Source: Gammaproteobacteria bacterium
Lineage (GTDB): Bacteria; Pseudomonadota; Gammaproteobacteria; GCA-001735895
NCBI GenBank assembly: GCA_029862005.1
Contig: JAOTYD010000004.1
Coordinates: 123,596-187,595 of the forward strand
Direction: 5' to 3'
DNA: 64,000 nt
Shown: positions 44,480-52,771 of the stretch, piece after piece
Layout of the letters: each line of letters begins with the position of its first letter
How positions within the stretch are numbered: position 1 is the first letter of the stretch
Translations under genes and position numbers: made by a program
The notes under the pieces: model-generated
What the model was told of the DNA's origin: nothing
Databases searched by the model: none
What the model saw: the letters and a program-made list of their open reading frames with translations, nothing else

Positions 44480-45163
44480 CTAGTTTGCAGGTTCGACGGT
44501 TGCGTTATCGGCAGTCGGAACCGGGGCGAAGTAACCGCCCATGTTCATCATGTTAAACATCGGCTGCATCGATTGCGGATTCATCATCCAGTTAACGCGC
44601 GGCGTATACCAGCTGGGATCAGCGAGTGACGTAATCGGCTGGTAAAACGCCGGGTTCGCCATCGCGTTCATCCAGCGCGTGTAATAAGCGGGATCAGCCA
44701 TCTGCATCATCGGCTGGTACATCGCTGGATTCATCGGCGCCATCATCCATGACATGTACATATTGGGATTCATGAAATATCCCATGGCACGGCTCATTTT
44801 ATTGAAATCGGTCATACCGTTCATCCAGGTGTCCCACATGACCGGTTCGGTGGCGCACTTGGTCATAACGTGAATCGTGCGCGGATCGTTAACCACGGCC
44901 ATCAGCTTCATGAACTTGGCCGGATCCGCCATGGTCTCCGCCATCACCTCCATATCGGTGAATGCTTTCAGCTGGGGCCTAATCGCGTCAAACTCGGATG
45001 CGTCCGTCGCTACACACTGTCCGTAATATTGCTTGGCAAGCTCGAACTTGTGTTCAGAGGCGTTTGCCTGGTCCTGGCTAGCGACAGATACCGAACTAAC
45101 CGCGGTAAAACCTAATACCACTATAGTTGCCGTTACTGCGGCAATCTGATTTCTTAAACTCAT
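44480..45163 (-). CDS. exported methionine-rich repeat protein
   Basis: I do not recognise a named family. The 227-residue protein starts with a signal peptide (hydrophobic 7-28, then a likely cut near VSVASQ). Residues 80-206 are built of about ten consecutive units of 12-13 residues, each opening with D, N or E, usually then P (DPAKF, DPRTI, EPVMW, DFNKM, NPNMY, NPAMY, DPAYY, NPAFY, DPSWY, NPQSM), with about one residue in five or six being methionine. The periodicity suggests a regular helical or solenoid stack. Two cysteines (50 and 103) are present. A periplasmic or surface role is expected; metal binding or methionine oxidation buffering are possibilities without proof. Confidence 0.72.
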   Translation of the reverse strand: MSLRNQIAAVTATIVVLGFTAVSSVSVASQDQANASEHKFELAKQYYGQCVATDASEFDAIRPQLKAFTDMEVMAETMADPAKFMKLMAVVNDPRTIHVMTKCATEPVMWDTWMNGMTDFNKMSRAMGYFMNPNMYMSWMMAPMNPAMYQPMMQMADPAYYTRWMNAMANPAFYQPITSLADPSWYTPRVNWMMNPQSMQPMFNMMNMGGYFAPVPTADNATVEPAN

Positions 45164-45203
45164 AGTTATTAACCCTCAAGTTATCCTCAAAAATGGTATT
45201 TAC

Positions 45204-45231
45204 ATTATATAATTATTGTCTAATATACTAA
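45204..45231 (-). promoter_or_regulatory. candidate promoter of the methionine-rich protein gene
   Basis: On the minus strand TTAGTA (45231-45226) and a consensus TATAAT (45209-45204) are 16 bases apart, with the start codon 41 bases further. The rest of the 260 bases between this gene and comM is AT-rich near the gene and holds nothing else I can assign. Confidence 0.38.
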
Positions 45232-45425
45232 TATTCCATCGGGGATAGACCTCCGACGCATTCGGGTAAGTCGGTAAAACCTTCGTCTACAACTGATTCC
45301 CAGGTCGCCTAATGGGTTGGGGCGACCGAAGGTAATTCCATGATAAACTGCACTCGATGACGCGGGATGCGTCCAGCAGATAGCTTCTACAAGGTCTGCA
45401 TCATTATTTGAGAAAGGATTCTGAC

Positions 45426-46931
45426 ATGTCACTGACCCAGCTTAAAACTCGCGCCCAACTGGGCATGCAGGCACCCGAAGTTCGCGTCGAGGTGCACATT
45501 TCCAATGGCCTGCCGACTTTTACCGTGGTCGGACTCCCCGAGACCGCAGTGCGCGAGGCGCGCGACCGGGTGCGTTCGGCGATTCTCAACTCCCGTTTCG
45601 AATTTCCAGCCCGACGCATAACCGTCAACCTCGCGCCCGCCGACCTGCCGAAGGAAGGCGGTCGATACGACCTGGCGATTGCGCTCGGAATCCTGGCAGC
45701 TTCAGAACAGATCAATACGACTGCACTGACAAACACCGCGTGTTTTGGTGAACTGGCATTGAGTGGCGAGTGCTGTCCGATCAAGGGCTTGCTGCCGGCG
45801 TTGATCGCAAGTAAAAAAGCCGGGCAATCCGTGATCATTCCGACAAAAAATTGTCCCGAGGCGGCCCTGTTACGCGATTTACCGATACAGCTTGCAACCT
45901 CGCTGTCCGAAATTTGCAGCAGCCTGAATGGCGGCGGAACCTTGTCCCGGGTTGATCCCTTGCAACCCTCAAGGCCTTGTTGTGAGAGCCTTGATCTAGC
46001 CGATGTTTACGGTCAGCACAGGGGCAAGCGAGCGCTCGAAATTGCGGCTACCGGTGGTCACCATATGCTGATGATGGGACCACCGGGAACCGGTAAAAGT
46101 ATGCTGGCGCAACGTTTGAATACGATTCTGCCGCCCATGAGTGAAGATGAAGCGATGGCCAGCGCGACGATACGTTCGGTTTGCCAGCTGCCGGTAAACC
46201 CGGATAACTGGCTGCAGCGACCATTCCAGTCCCCGCACCACACCGTTTCCGGCATCGCCCTGGTGGGCGGTGGCAGAAATCCGCGACCCGGCGAGATCTC
46301 GCTGGCCCATAATGGTGTATTGTTTCTCGACGAGTTGGCCGAGTTTGATCGCCGTGCAATCGAGGTCCTACGTGAACCGCTCGAAACCGGGCGCATACAT
46401 ATTTCGCGCGCCTCCGGAAAGGCTGATTTCCCGGCACAATTTCAGCTCATCGCGGCGATGAATCCCTGCCCCGGGGGCTGTGATTCGATTCAGGTCTGTG
46501 ACTGTTCGCCGGAGCAATTGAATCGATATCGAAATAAACTATCTGCGCCATTGCTGGATCGTATCGACATCCAGATCGAACTGGCCCGGATCGAGCACCG
46601 ACAACTGATTGTCGAGCAACAAAAAACGGTAGAAACCAGCAGCGAAATTCGGGAACGCGTCGCGGTGGCCCGCGACCTTCAGTTGGCACGCCAGGGATGC
46701 ATCAATGCCCACCTCGGAAACCAGGAACTCATCAGGGTGTGTCGTCTCGGCCGCAAGCCTGAACGAATCCTGATCACCGCTATCGATAAGTTACGTCTGA
46801 GTACCCGGAGTTATCACAAACTCCTCAAGCTGGCGCGAACCATCGCCGACCTGGCCGCTGCAGAACAAATCTCCGAATCACATATCGCCGAAGCGATTTC
46901 CTATCGCAGGCAAGATAAGCGCCACCTATAA
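45426..46931 (+). CDS. comM: YifB/ComM family Mg-chelatase-like ATPase
   Basis: This 501-residue AAA+ protein is of the ComM/YifB family, a hexameric helicase that promotes branch migration when single-stranded DNA is taken up during natural transformation. N-terminal LonC-like domain 1-180 (RVEVHISNGLPTFTVVGLPE), Walker A GPPGTGKS at 218-225, Walker B VLFLDELAEFD, and the C-terminal Mg-chelatase region including a four-cysteine zinc loop (NPCPGGCDSIQVCDC). ATG 45426 with AAAGGA upstream fixes the start; an earlier in-frame codon at 45408 has no support. A strong hairpin follows the stop. Confidence 0.93.
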   Translation: MSLTQLKTRAQLGMQAPEVRVEVHISNGLPTFTVVGLPETAVREARDRVRSAILNSRFEFPARRITVNLAPADLPKEGGRYDLAIALGILAASEQINTTALTNTACFGELALSGECCPIKGLLPALIASKKAGQSVIIPTKNCPEAALLRDLPIQLATSLSEICSSLNGGGTLSRVDPLQPSRPCCESLDLADVYGQHRGKRALEIAATGGHHMLMMGPPGTGKSMLAQRLNTILPPMSEDEAMASATIRSVCQLPVNPDNWLQRPFQSPHHTVSGIALVGGGRNPRPGEISLAHNGVLFLDELAEFDRRAIEVLREPLETGRIHISRASGKADFPAQFQLIAAMNPCPGGCDSIQVCDCSPEQLNRYRNKLSAPLLDRIDIQIELARIEHRQLIVEQQKTVETSSEIRERVAVARDLQLARQGCINAHLGNQELIRVCRLGRKPERILITAIDKLRLSTRSYHKLLKLARTIADLAAAEQISESHIAEAISYRRQDKRHL

Positions 46932-46932
46932 A

Positions 46933-46958
46933 AAAGCGGAGACCTGCTCCGCTTTATT
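46933..46958 (+). terminator. terminator after comM
   Basis: AAAGCGGAG and CTCCGCTTT form a 9-base stem around ACCTG, directly after the comM stop. Runs of A before and T after let it act in both directions, so it may also end the cytochrome c transcript arriving from the right. Confidence 0.85.
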
Positions 46959-46986
46959 GATCACTGCTTACGGGGAGGATCCGATG

Positions 46987-47460
46987 TTACTTCGATTCGG
47001 CCAGGATATACTCGATGGTGGCACGGATCTGGTCATCGCTGAACTGCGACCCGCCGCGTGGGGGCATCGCCCCGATTCCATTGATCGCCGAGGAAATCAT
47101 TGCATCGAGACCCTTGCCAAGGCGGGTTTTCCACGCCGCCGCGTCACCGATTTTAGGTGCACCCGCCGCACCGGTTGAATGACATGCGAGGCAAGCACTC
47201 TGGTAGAGTTGATCGGGTGATTTATCCGCCGCATTTCCTGTCGCTGACGCAACGGTCATACTCGAACGCATCTTTTCGAGGGAAACAACTGGCTGCAGGC
47301 GCATTGTCATGTCTTCCACGGTATCTGCCGGTTTTACCACCACCTCTTCATCACTGTGTTGCCCAATCACAACCTCTCCGATAAAAACTGCGAGCAGCAA
47401 CAAACCTCCGAGGACGGTTATATTACGAGGCGAAAAAGTTTCGACTTGAGCTTCACTCAC
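46987..47460 (-). CDS. membrane-anchored cytochrome c, c5-like
   Basis: This 157-residue protein has an N-terminal anchor (about 15-33, ITVLGGLLLLAVFIGEVVIG) and a c-type cytochrome domain with one heme site, CLACH, and a MPPRGG methionine as probable sixth ligand. It would carry single electrons in the periplasm between respiratory complexes. It resembles the cytochrome c5 group found in many gammaproteobacteria. It is convergent with comM and divergent from the tRNA gene. No partner oxidase is in the window. Confidence 0.87.
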   Translation of the reverse strand: MSEAQVETFSPRNITVLGGLLLLAVFIGEVVIGQHSDEEVVVKPADTVEDMTMRLQPVVSLEKMRSSMTVASATGNAADKSPDQLYQSACLACHSTGAAGAPKIGDAAAWKTRLGKGLDAMISSAINGIGAMPPRGGSQFSDDQIRATIEYILAESK

Positions 47461-47615
47461 GGGTTGTCTCCAGGAAAAGGACGGGTTCAGAAACGCTGGG
47501 CATTATCGTCCAAAAGCAGGCAATTCGCAAAAATTATTTGGCGATCCTGTCTAAACAGTGCACCTATGGTTTACAATCACGGCCCAGCCCTGACAGGGTT
47601 CTCAGGAAATTCGAT

Positions 47616-47692
47616 GCGCTCGTAGCTCAGATGGATAGAGTGTTGGCCTCCGAAGCCAAAGGTCGTGGGTTCGATTCCCGCCGAGCGCGCCA
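47616..47692 (+). tRNA. tRNA-Arg (anticodon CCG)
   Basis: The 77-nt cloverleaf has acceptor arms GCGCTCG (47616) and CGAGCGC (47682), anticodon stem TTGGC/GCCAA with loop CTCCGAA giving anticodon CCG, a T-arm with GGTTCGATTC, and an encoded CCA. It reads CGG arginine codons. No tRNA neighbours are present, and a T-run follows the CCA. Confidence 0.96.
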
Positions 47693-47798
47693 TTTTTCCC
47701 CGTCAATGCGGGCCTGGCTGTTTTCAGCTTGGGCGTTACGAAACGGCTTAATTATTTATCGCGCCTATGCGAGCGCAGTAGTTCAAAATGCAAAAAAA

Positions 47799-47820
47799 AC
47801 CCACCCTTATAAGGGTGGGT
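47799..47820 (-). terminator. strong minus-strand terminator upstream of the MocR gene
   Basis: ACCCACCCTTATAAGGGTGGGT is a perfect inverted repeat of 22 bases (47799-47820). On the minus strand it runs straight into eight T, a classic intrinsic terminator. No annotated minus-strand gene ends here, so it implies a transcript beginning in the 47820-47940 interval. Confidence 0.8.
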
Positions 47821-47870
47821 CAAATATCAGTCAAAACCTGAGGAGGAGGAGGGGGTTTTAACTTATTCAC
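47820..47870 (-). CDS. possible proline-rich micro-ORF divergent from MocR regulator
   Basis: A GTG-initiated frame reads MNKLKPPPPPQVLTDI (16 residues) and ends on the first base of a strong terminator. A TTG further up would give 28 residues. Five consecutive prolines would stall ribosomes unless EF-P is present, so a leader-peptide or sensor role is thinkable. Support comes from the terminator and from the MocR operator-like palindrome at its upstream side; there is no strong ribosome site. It may instead be a small RNA. Confidence 0.3.
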   Translation of the reverse strand: MNKLKPPPPPQVLTDI

Positions 47871-47918
47871 CGGCTCTGCATTTCCGCCGCACCGGCAATG
47901 ATGCAATACTATCGACGA

Positions 47919-47968
47919 AACTGTTACAATAACAGTTACAGTTTTTTTAAAATTCTTACAATACAGTT
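47919..47968. promoter_or_regulatory. candidate MocR operator repeats
   Basis: AACTGTTACAATAACAGTT (47919-47937) is a perfect inverted repeat with 8-base arms and CAA in the middle. A partial copy, TTACAATACAGTT (47956-47968), matches its right half TTACAATAACAGTT with one base missing and lies 32 bases on in the same direction. Direct repeats of this kind are typical of MocR/GabR-type regulators, and the gene begins 10 bases further. Confidence 0.6.
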
Positions 47969-47978
47969 GGCCACTAAC

Positions 47979-49418
47979 ATGACAGTTTCGCGCCCTGAAA
48001 CCTACAAATACGACCAGGTATCGCGCTATATCAGCGAATTGATCGAGAAAGGAGAACTCAAACCCGGCGATAAAGTGCCATCGCTGCGCAAGCTCAGCAA
48101 GCAGCTCGGGGTCAGTATAGCGACGGTAACCCAGTCCTATGTCAACCTCGAGGACCAGGGCGTGTTAACCGCGAAACCGCAATCCGGATTCTACGTCAAC
48201 AACCTCGACGACCAGATAAACGATATCGCCAAATCGACCACAACCGGGCGCCAGGCGCGTCGGGTGCGTTTCGGTGAACTTTTCGAAGAAGTGTTTCGTA
48301 ACGCGAACGATCCTCGCATAACCCCGTTTGGTACCTCGAATCCGTCGATGGATTTCATGCCGGTCAAATCGCTGACCCGGGCCACGCGCAGCATCGTCAG
48401 CCGTTACCCTCAAAAAAGCATGGACTACCTGTTTCCGCCCGGAGATCGCAAACTACGCGAACAGATTGCACAGCAATACGCGCATACCCACACCCGTATC
48501 AGCGCAGACGATGTCATTATCACTTCGGGTGCGACCGAAGCCCTGTCCATCAGTCTGCGTACCGTGGCGAAGCGAGGTGACATCATCGCCGTCGAATCCC
48601 CCACTTACTTTGCCGTTCTTCGCATGATCGAGCAGATGGGAATGCTGGCGGTTGAAATAGAAACCGATCCCGTTACCGGGTTGAACCTGGAAGCGCTCGA
48701 AGAAGCCTTTGACACCATGGATATAAAAGCGGTTATGGCATCTCCGAATACCAACAATCCTTTGGGTTGCCAGATGCCGGAAGAAAACAAACGTGCGCTG
48801 GTTAACCTGCTGGCCGAACGCAATATCCCCTTAATCGAGGATGACGTCTACGGCAGCGTCTATTTCGGCGACAAACCGCCCCGCCCCGCCAAGTCCTACG
48901 ACCTCAACAACATCGTTTTGAGCTGTTCATCCTTTTCCAAAACCCTGGCGCCGGGTCATCGAGTCGGCTGGGTTATTGCGGGTCGCTATTACAAGAAATT
49001 TCTACAGTATAAACAAGCCTGGTCTTCGGCCACGTCATCGATCAACCAGCTCGCTTTAGCCGAGTTCCTGAGCAGTGGGCAATACGACCGGCACCTGGTA
49101 CGCCTGCGGTTGGCGATGCGCGAACAGGTCGAGCGCGGTCGATTCATGATTGCCAAGAACTTTCCCGAAGGCACGTGCGTTTCGCACCCTCACGGTGGCA
49201 ACGTACTCTGGGTGGAAATGCCCCAGGGTTGTGACAGTATCGATATTTTCAATCGCGCACTAGAGCACAATATCGCGATAACCCCGGGAATTCTGTTTTC
49301 GGCAACCCGAGGTTTCCGCAATCATCTGCGCATCAACTGCGGTTCTCCGTGGAATGAAGCCAACGAAAATGCGCTCAAGACCCTCGGGCAGATTGTCTGT
49401 AAATGTCGTAGCGGCTAG
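47979..49418 (+). CDS. MocR/PdxR-family regulator with aminotransferase domain
   Basis: This 479-residue protein fuses a GntR-type winged helix (about 1-75, with KLSKQLGVSIATVTQSYVNLE) to a class I aminotransferase domain that uses PLP as sensor or cofactor. The lysine that forms the Schiff base is in SSFSKTLAPGHRVGW. ATG 47979 is preferred because the family starts near TYKYDQVSRYI; an earlier ATG at 47898 would lie within the repeats that look like an operator. Members such as GabR, PdxR and TauR regulate a divergent target. Here the divergent interval has only a micro-ORF and terminator, so the target may be distant. Confidence 0.86.
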   Translation: MTVSRPETYKYDQVSRYISELIEKGELKPGDKVPSLRKLSKQLGVSIATVTQSYVNLEDQGVLTAKPQSGFYVNNLDDQINDIAKSTTTGRQARRVRFGELFEEVFRNANDPRITPFGTSNPSMDFMPVKSLTRATRSIVSRYPQKSMDYLFPPGDRKLREQIAQQYAHTHTRISADDVIITSGATEALSISLRTVAKRGDIIAVESPTYFAVLRMIEQMGMLAVEIETDPVTGLNLEALEEAFDTMDIKAVMASPNTNNPLGCQMPEENKRALVNLLAERNIPLIEDDVYGSVYFGDKPPRPAKSYDLNNIVLSCSSFSKTLAPGHRVGWVIAGRYYKKFLQYKQAWSSATSSINQLALAEFLSSGQYDRHLVRLRLAMREQVERGRFMIAKNFPEGTCVSHPHGGNVLWVEMPQGCDSIDIFNRALEHNIAITPGILFSATRGFRNHLRINCGSPWNEANENALKTLGQIVCKCRSG

Positions 49419-51274
49419 TTCGCCCGCTGCTCGATCGACTCGCTCAACTGCAGCCATTCCTCTTCCGCCTGGGCCAGCAGTTTGCTGTTTTCGGCCTGTG
49501 CCGTCAGGTTCGCATTTAAGCTTTCGCGATTTTCCGCATCATATATCGTGCTGTCACCGAGCTCCTGCTCAAGGCTTTCTTTAACGGCGCATAGCCGGGC
49601 AATATTTTTTTCTATCCGGTTCAGCTGGTTCAACTGCGCCTTGTGCTGACGACGAGCCCGCTGGGGATTCCTGGTAGCCGTAACAGGTGCAACCTGGCCG
49701 CGTGACTTGCGCTGTGCCAGCCACGACGGGTAGTGATCGAGGTCCTGCTCGAAGTGCTGCAGCATGCCATCATCCACTAGCCAGAGGTCATCGCAAACAC
49801 TGCGCAACAGGTGGCGATCATGCGACACCAAAATGACGCTGCCTTCAAAACCCTGTAATGCCTGGTTCAGTGCCAGGCGCATTTCCAGATCCAGGTGATT
49901 AGTTGGCTCGTCCAGTAGCAGTAAGTTGGGGCAGCGCCAGATCAACAAGGCCAGAACCAGCCTGGCTTTCTGGCCGCCAGAGAAGGTTTTTACGGCCTGC
50001 AGAACCTTATCACCCCGAAAATTGAATCCCCCGAGGTAAGACCTGATTTCACGCTCGCTCAATTTAGAGTCTAGCCGTTGCATCGTCAACAGTGCATGTG
50101 CTTCGAGGTCGAGCTGCTCAACCTGGTGTTGCGCAAAATAACCAACCTGCAAATCTTTTGCACGGGTAACGGTTCCTTCGAAGGGCTGCAGTTCGTTTGC
50201 CAGCAGCTTTATAAATGTGGACTTGCCGGCACCGTTTAAACCCAGCAGCCCAATACGCTCGCCGGGAATCAGTGAAAACTCGATATTCCGAAGCACGGTT
50301 TTATCGGCATAACCGGTTGCTACCCGATCCAGCTTGAGTAGCGAAGTTGGCATTGCCCTGGGCTCTCTAAACTCGAAATGAAAGGGTGAATCGATATGCG
50401 CGGGTGCGATAATTTGCATTTTTTCCAGCGCCTTGATTCGACTTTGAGCCTGTCGGGCCTTGGTTGCCTTGGCGCGAAAACGTTCGATGTAGCGCTGCAT
50501 GTGCGCGATGCTCTGCTGCTGCTTTTGATGGGCGGCCTGCTGCTGCGCCAGACGCTCGGCCCGCTGTATTTCAAAAGCAGAGTAATTGCCACGATACAGC
50601 TTGATATGCTGATTCTCGATATGGGCCACGACATTAACGACAGCATCGAGAAAGTCACGGTCGTGCGAAATCAGTAGCAACGTCCCGGGGTATCGTTTCA
50701 ACCATTGCTCGAGCCATATCACCGCGTCCAGGTCGAGGTGGTTTGTGGGTTCGTCCAGCAACAGCAGGTCCGAACGACACATCAGCGCTCGCGCCAGGTT
50801 GAGCCGCATGATCCAGCCACCGGAGAAACTGTTGAGCGGTCGCTGATGATCGGCCTCACCAAAACCGAGACCGGCCATTAAGCGTGCCGCACGACTGGTA
50901 GCCTGGTAGCCGTCAATTTCCTGCAGGCGTTCATGACAGCCTGCAATCATGGAAGCATCCGCCTCGATCTCGGCCTGTGCGAGCCGGGTCTCGATTTGTC
51001 TTAACTCCTGGTCACCATCAATGACATACTCAAGCGCGATGCGTGAACTCAAATGAGTCTCTTGCTCAACCGCTGCGACTGACCACTCCTGTGGCATAAA
51101 AAATTGTCCCTGGTCGGCTGACAATTCACCACTGATCAGTGCAAACAACGATGATTTGCCGCATCCATTCGCACCGGTAATGCCCACCTTCTGGCCCGGG
51201 TAAACTTTGAGGTCGACCGCCTCGAACAACAGCGTGGTTGAACGCCGCAGCGATAGATCCGAGAAATTAAGCAC
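49415..51274 (-). CDS. yheS: ABC-F family ATPase, YheS-like
   Basis: This 619-residue protein has two ATP-binding cassettes and no membrane domain, the ABC-F plan; such proteins act on ribosomes. First cassette: GANGCGKSS, SGGWIMRLNLARAL, LLLDEPTNHLD. Second: GLNGAGKST, FSGGQKARLVLALL, LLLDEPTNHLD. The linker (about 235-300) is rich in Ala/Gln and basic residues. The C-terminal tail after 530 is basic then coiled-coil (RIEKNIARLCAVKESLEQEL). YheS is the best guess in place of Uup or EttA. The stop overlaps the MocR stop by four bases in convergent fashion. Confidence 0.88.
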   Translation of the reverse strand: MLNFSDLSLRRSTTLLFEAVDLKVYPGQKVGITGANGCGKSSLFALISGELSADQGQFFMPQEWSVAAVEQETHLSSRIALEYVIDGDQELRQIETRLAQAEIEADASMIAGCHERLQEIDGYQATSRAARLMAGLGFGEADHQRPLNSFSGGWIMRLNLARALMCRSDLLLLDEPTNHLDLDAVIWLEQWLKRYPGTLLLISHDRDFLDAVVNVVAHIENQHIKLYRGNYSAFEIQRAERLAQQQAAHQKQQQSIAHMQRYIERFRAKATKARQAQSRIKALEKMQIIAPAHIDSPFHFEFREPRAMPTSLLKLDRVATGYADKTVLRNIEFSLIPGERIGLLGLNGAGKSTFIKLLANELQPFEGTVTRAKDLQVGYFAQHQVEQLDLEAHALLTMQRLDSKLSEREIRSYLGGFNFRGDKVLQAVKTFSGGQKARLVLALLIWRCPNLLLLDEPTNHLDLEMRLALNQALQGFEGSVILVSHDRHLLRSVCDDLWLVDDGMLQHFEQDLDHYPSWLAQRKSRGQVAPVTATRNPQRARRQHKAQLNQLNRIEKNIARLCAVKESLEQELGDSTIYDAENRESLNANLTAQAENSKLLAQAEEEWLQLSESIEQRAN

Positions 51275-51389
51275 TATCGAGTCTCTTGATGTCCAATTGA
51301 TCGCGCACGTCGACCACGATTACTTCCGATTTACAAAATAGGGTAAGATACCACCCTGGGCTGCAGGAAGTTAACCCGAGATAACAAAA

Positions 51390-52106
51390 ATGAACCTAGA
51401 AAAATACTATACCCTGGACGGCTCCAGACTCTCGTTTACCCGACAACAGGCAAGCGATTTTGCAAAATCGGTCGCCGGTGACTTTAATCCGATACACGAT
51501 GTCGATTCCAAACGGTTTTGCGTACCCGGTGATTTGCTGTTCTCGATTATCGTACATCACTACGGATTGCGCCAAATCATGGGCATTTCGTTCTCGGGCA
51601 TGGTAGGTGATGACATCACGCTAATCCTGCCCGAGGTAAACACCCGTGAAATATCGATTTACGATGAGCATGATAAAAAATATCTCGGTGTTTCCACCAA
51701 TGGAGAACAAAGCCTTGATGAAGGCCTCATCGAATCTCTAACGGCCAGCTATGTCAGGTTTTCAGGCGAAACCTTTCCGCACGTGCTGGTGCCACTGATG
51801 AAAGAAAACAATGTCATGATTAATACCGAACGACCGCTGGTCATCTATGACCACATGAGAATTTCGCTGGACCGGCTCGACATCGATTCGGTTAACCTCT
51901 CACTGAGCGAAAGCATTTTCAGGCTCTATGGCAAACGTGGCGATGTTGCCCTTAACTACGACTTGAGTTGTAACGGAGAAGTAGTGGGTAAAGGCCAGAA
52001 GAAAATGGTACTGAGTGGTTTACGGGAATACGACCAGGCCAGTATTGATGAACTGATCGCAACTTACAACGCACGCAAAAACCATTATACCCACACCGAT
52101 CAGTAA
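51390..52106 (+). CDS. DUF3581 family protein
   Basis: This 238-residue cytoplasmic protein matches DUF3581. The N-terminal phrase FTRQQASDFAKSVAGDFNPIHDVD followed by RFCVPGDLLF recalls the hot-dog fold of MaoC-like hydratases, including an Asp-x-N-P-x-H arrangement. Whether it has hydratase or thioesterase activity is unknown. It starts 115 bases from the ABC-F gene, divergently, and converges with the outer-membrane-like gene with seven shared bases. Confidence 0.82.
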   Translation: MNLEKYYTLDGSRLSFTRQQASDFAKSVAGDFNPIHDVDSKRFCVPGDLLFSIIVHHYGLRQIMGISFSGMVGDDITLILPEVNTREISIYDEHDKKYLGVSTNGEQSLDEGLIESLTASYVRFSGETFPHVLVPLMKENNVMINTERPLVIYDHMRISLDRLDIDSVNLSLSESIFRLYGKRGDVALNYDLSCNGEVVGKGQKKMVLSGLREYDQASIDELIATYNARKNHYTHTDQ

Positions 52107-52735
52107 CGGCGCACAAAGGTCAGATAACCCCCGGCCTGCCCCCCTGACTGCAAAACAATCCGAATGAAGGCTGTCGGCTCGGTGTAATAATCGAAGCGGA
52201 TACCGTGACTTACCGGCTCGTCGTTTTCAAAAACGGCGGTACCGTTGTCGTCGCTGATGTCGCCATCGATGTTATGATAGGCAGCAAACGGACTCACCCC
52301 GAAGTTTGCAAAACGAATATTGAGGTCGATCTGAACACTGGTTTCATCCCAGTCTATGTCGGCAGGATCATCGTCATCATTGTCGTCACCGGTGTTGTAG
52401 CTGTAATTGAATAACCCGTATAGCGATACACTTTTGCTGATGCTTATTTCCTGTCGCAGATAAATCTGGAGATACTCAGCGTCAAATTTTCGGTTATTGG
52501 CACTGCCATCGCCAACCACTCGCATGCTGATATATCCGATGCCAACGCCAACGGCTAACCCAGTCTCTGTTTTTTCCTCAACCTGGATGCTGATACCGTC
52601 GATCTGCGCTTCGCGCAGTCCGTCATCGAATTCCCAGTCAGAATCGACGTTTGCAAGTTCCGCGGCAACGCCAGTCCAGTCAGCGTGGGCGAGTCCGGTA
52701 AATAGGGAAAGCACTACCAGGAACTTGATTCGCAT
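52100..52735 (-). CDS. outer membrane beta-barrel-like protein
   Basis: This exported protein of about 211 residues has no named family that I recognise. A signal peptide (MRIKFLVVLSLFTGLAHA) leads into alternating strand-like segments typical of a small barrel, and the last residues VRRY end in an aromatic as outer membrane proteins do. An acidic insert (GDDNDDDDPADID) sits in the middle and may be a surface loop that binds calcium. I start at ATG 52735, removing three residues from an earlier possible start. It lies between DUF3581 and plsC. Confidence 0.65.
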   Translation of the reverse strand: MRIKFLVVLSLFTGLAHADWTGVAAELANVDSDWEFDDGLREAQIDGISIQVEEKTETGLAVGVGIGYISMRVVGDGSANNRKFDAEYLQIYLRQEISISKSVSLYGLFNYSYNTGDDNDDDDPADIDWDETSVQIDLNIRFANFGVSPFAAYHNIDGDISDDNGTAVFENDEPVSHGIRFDYYTEPTAFIRIVLQSGGQAGGYLTFVRRY

Positions 52736-52771
52736 CAGCAACAACCTACGCTCCTTGTAATTCGCCGGTCA

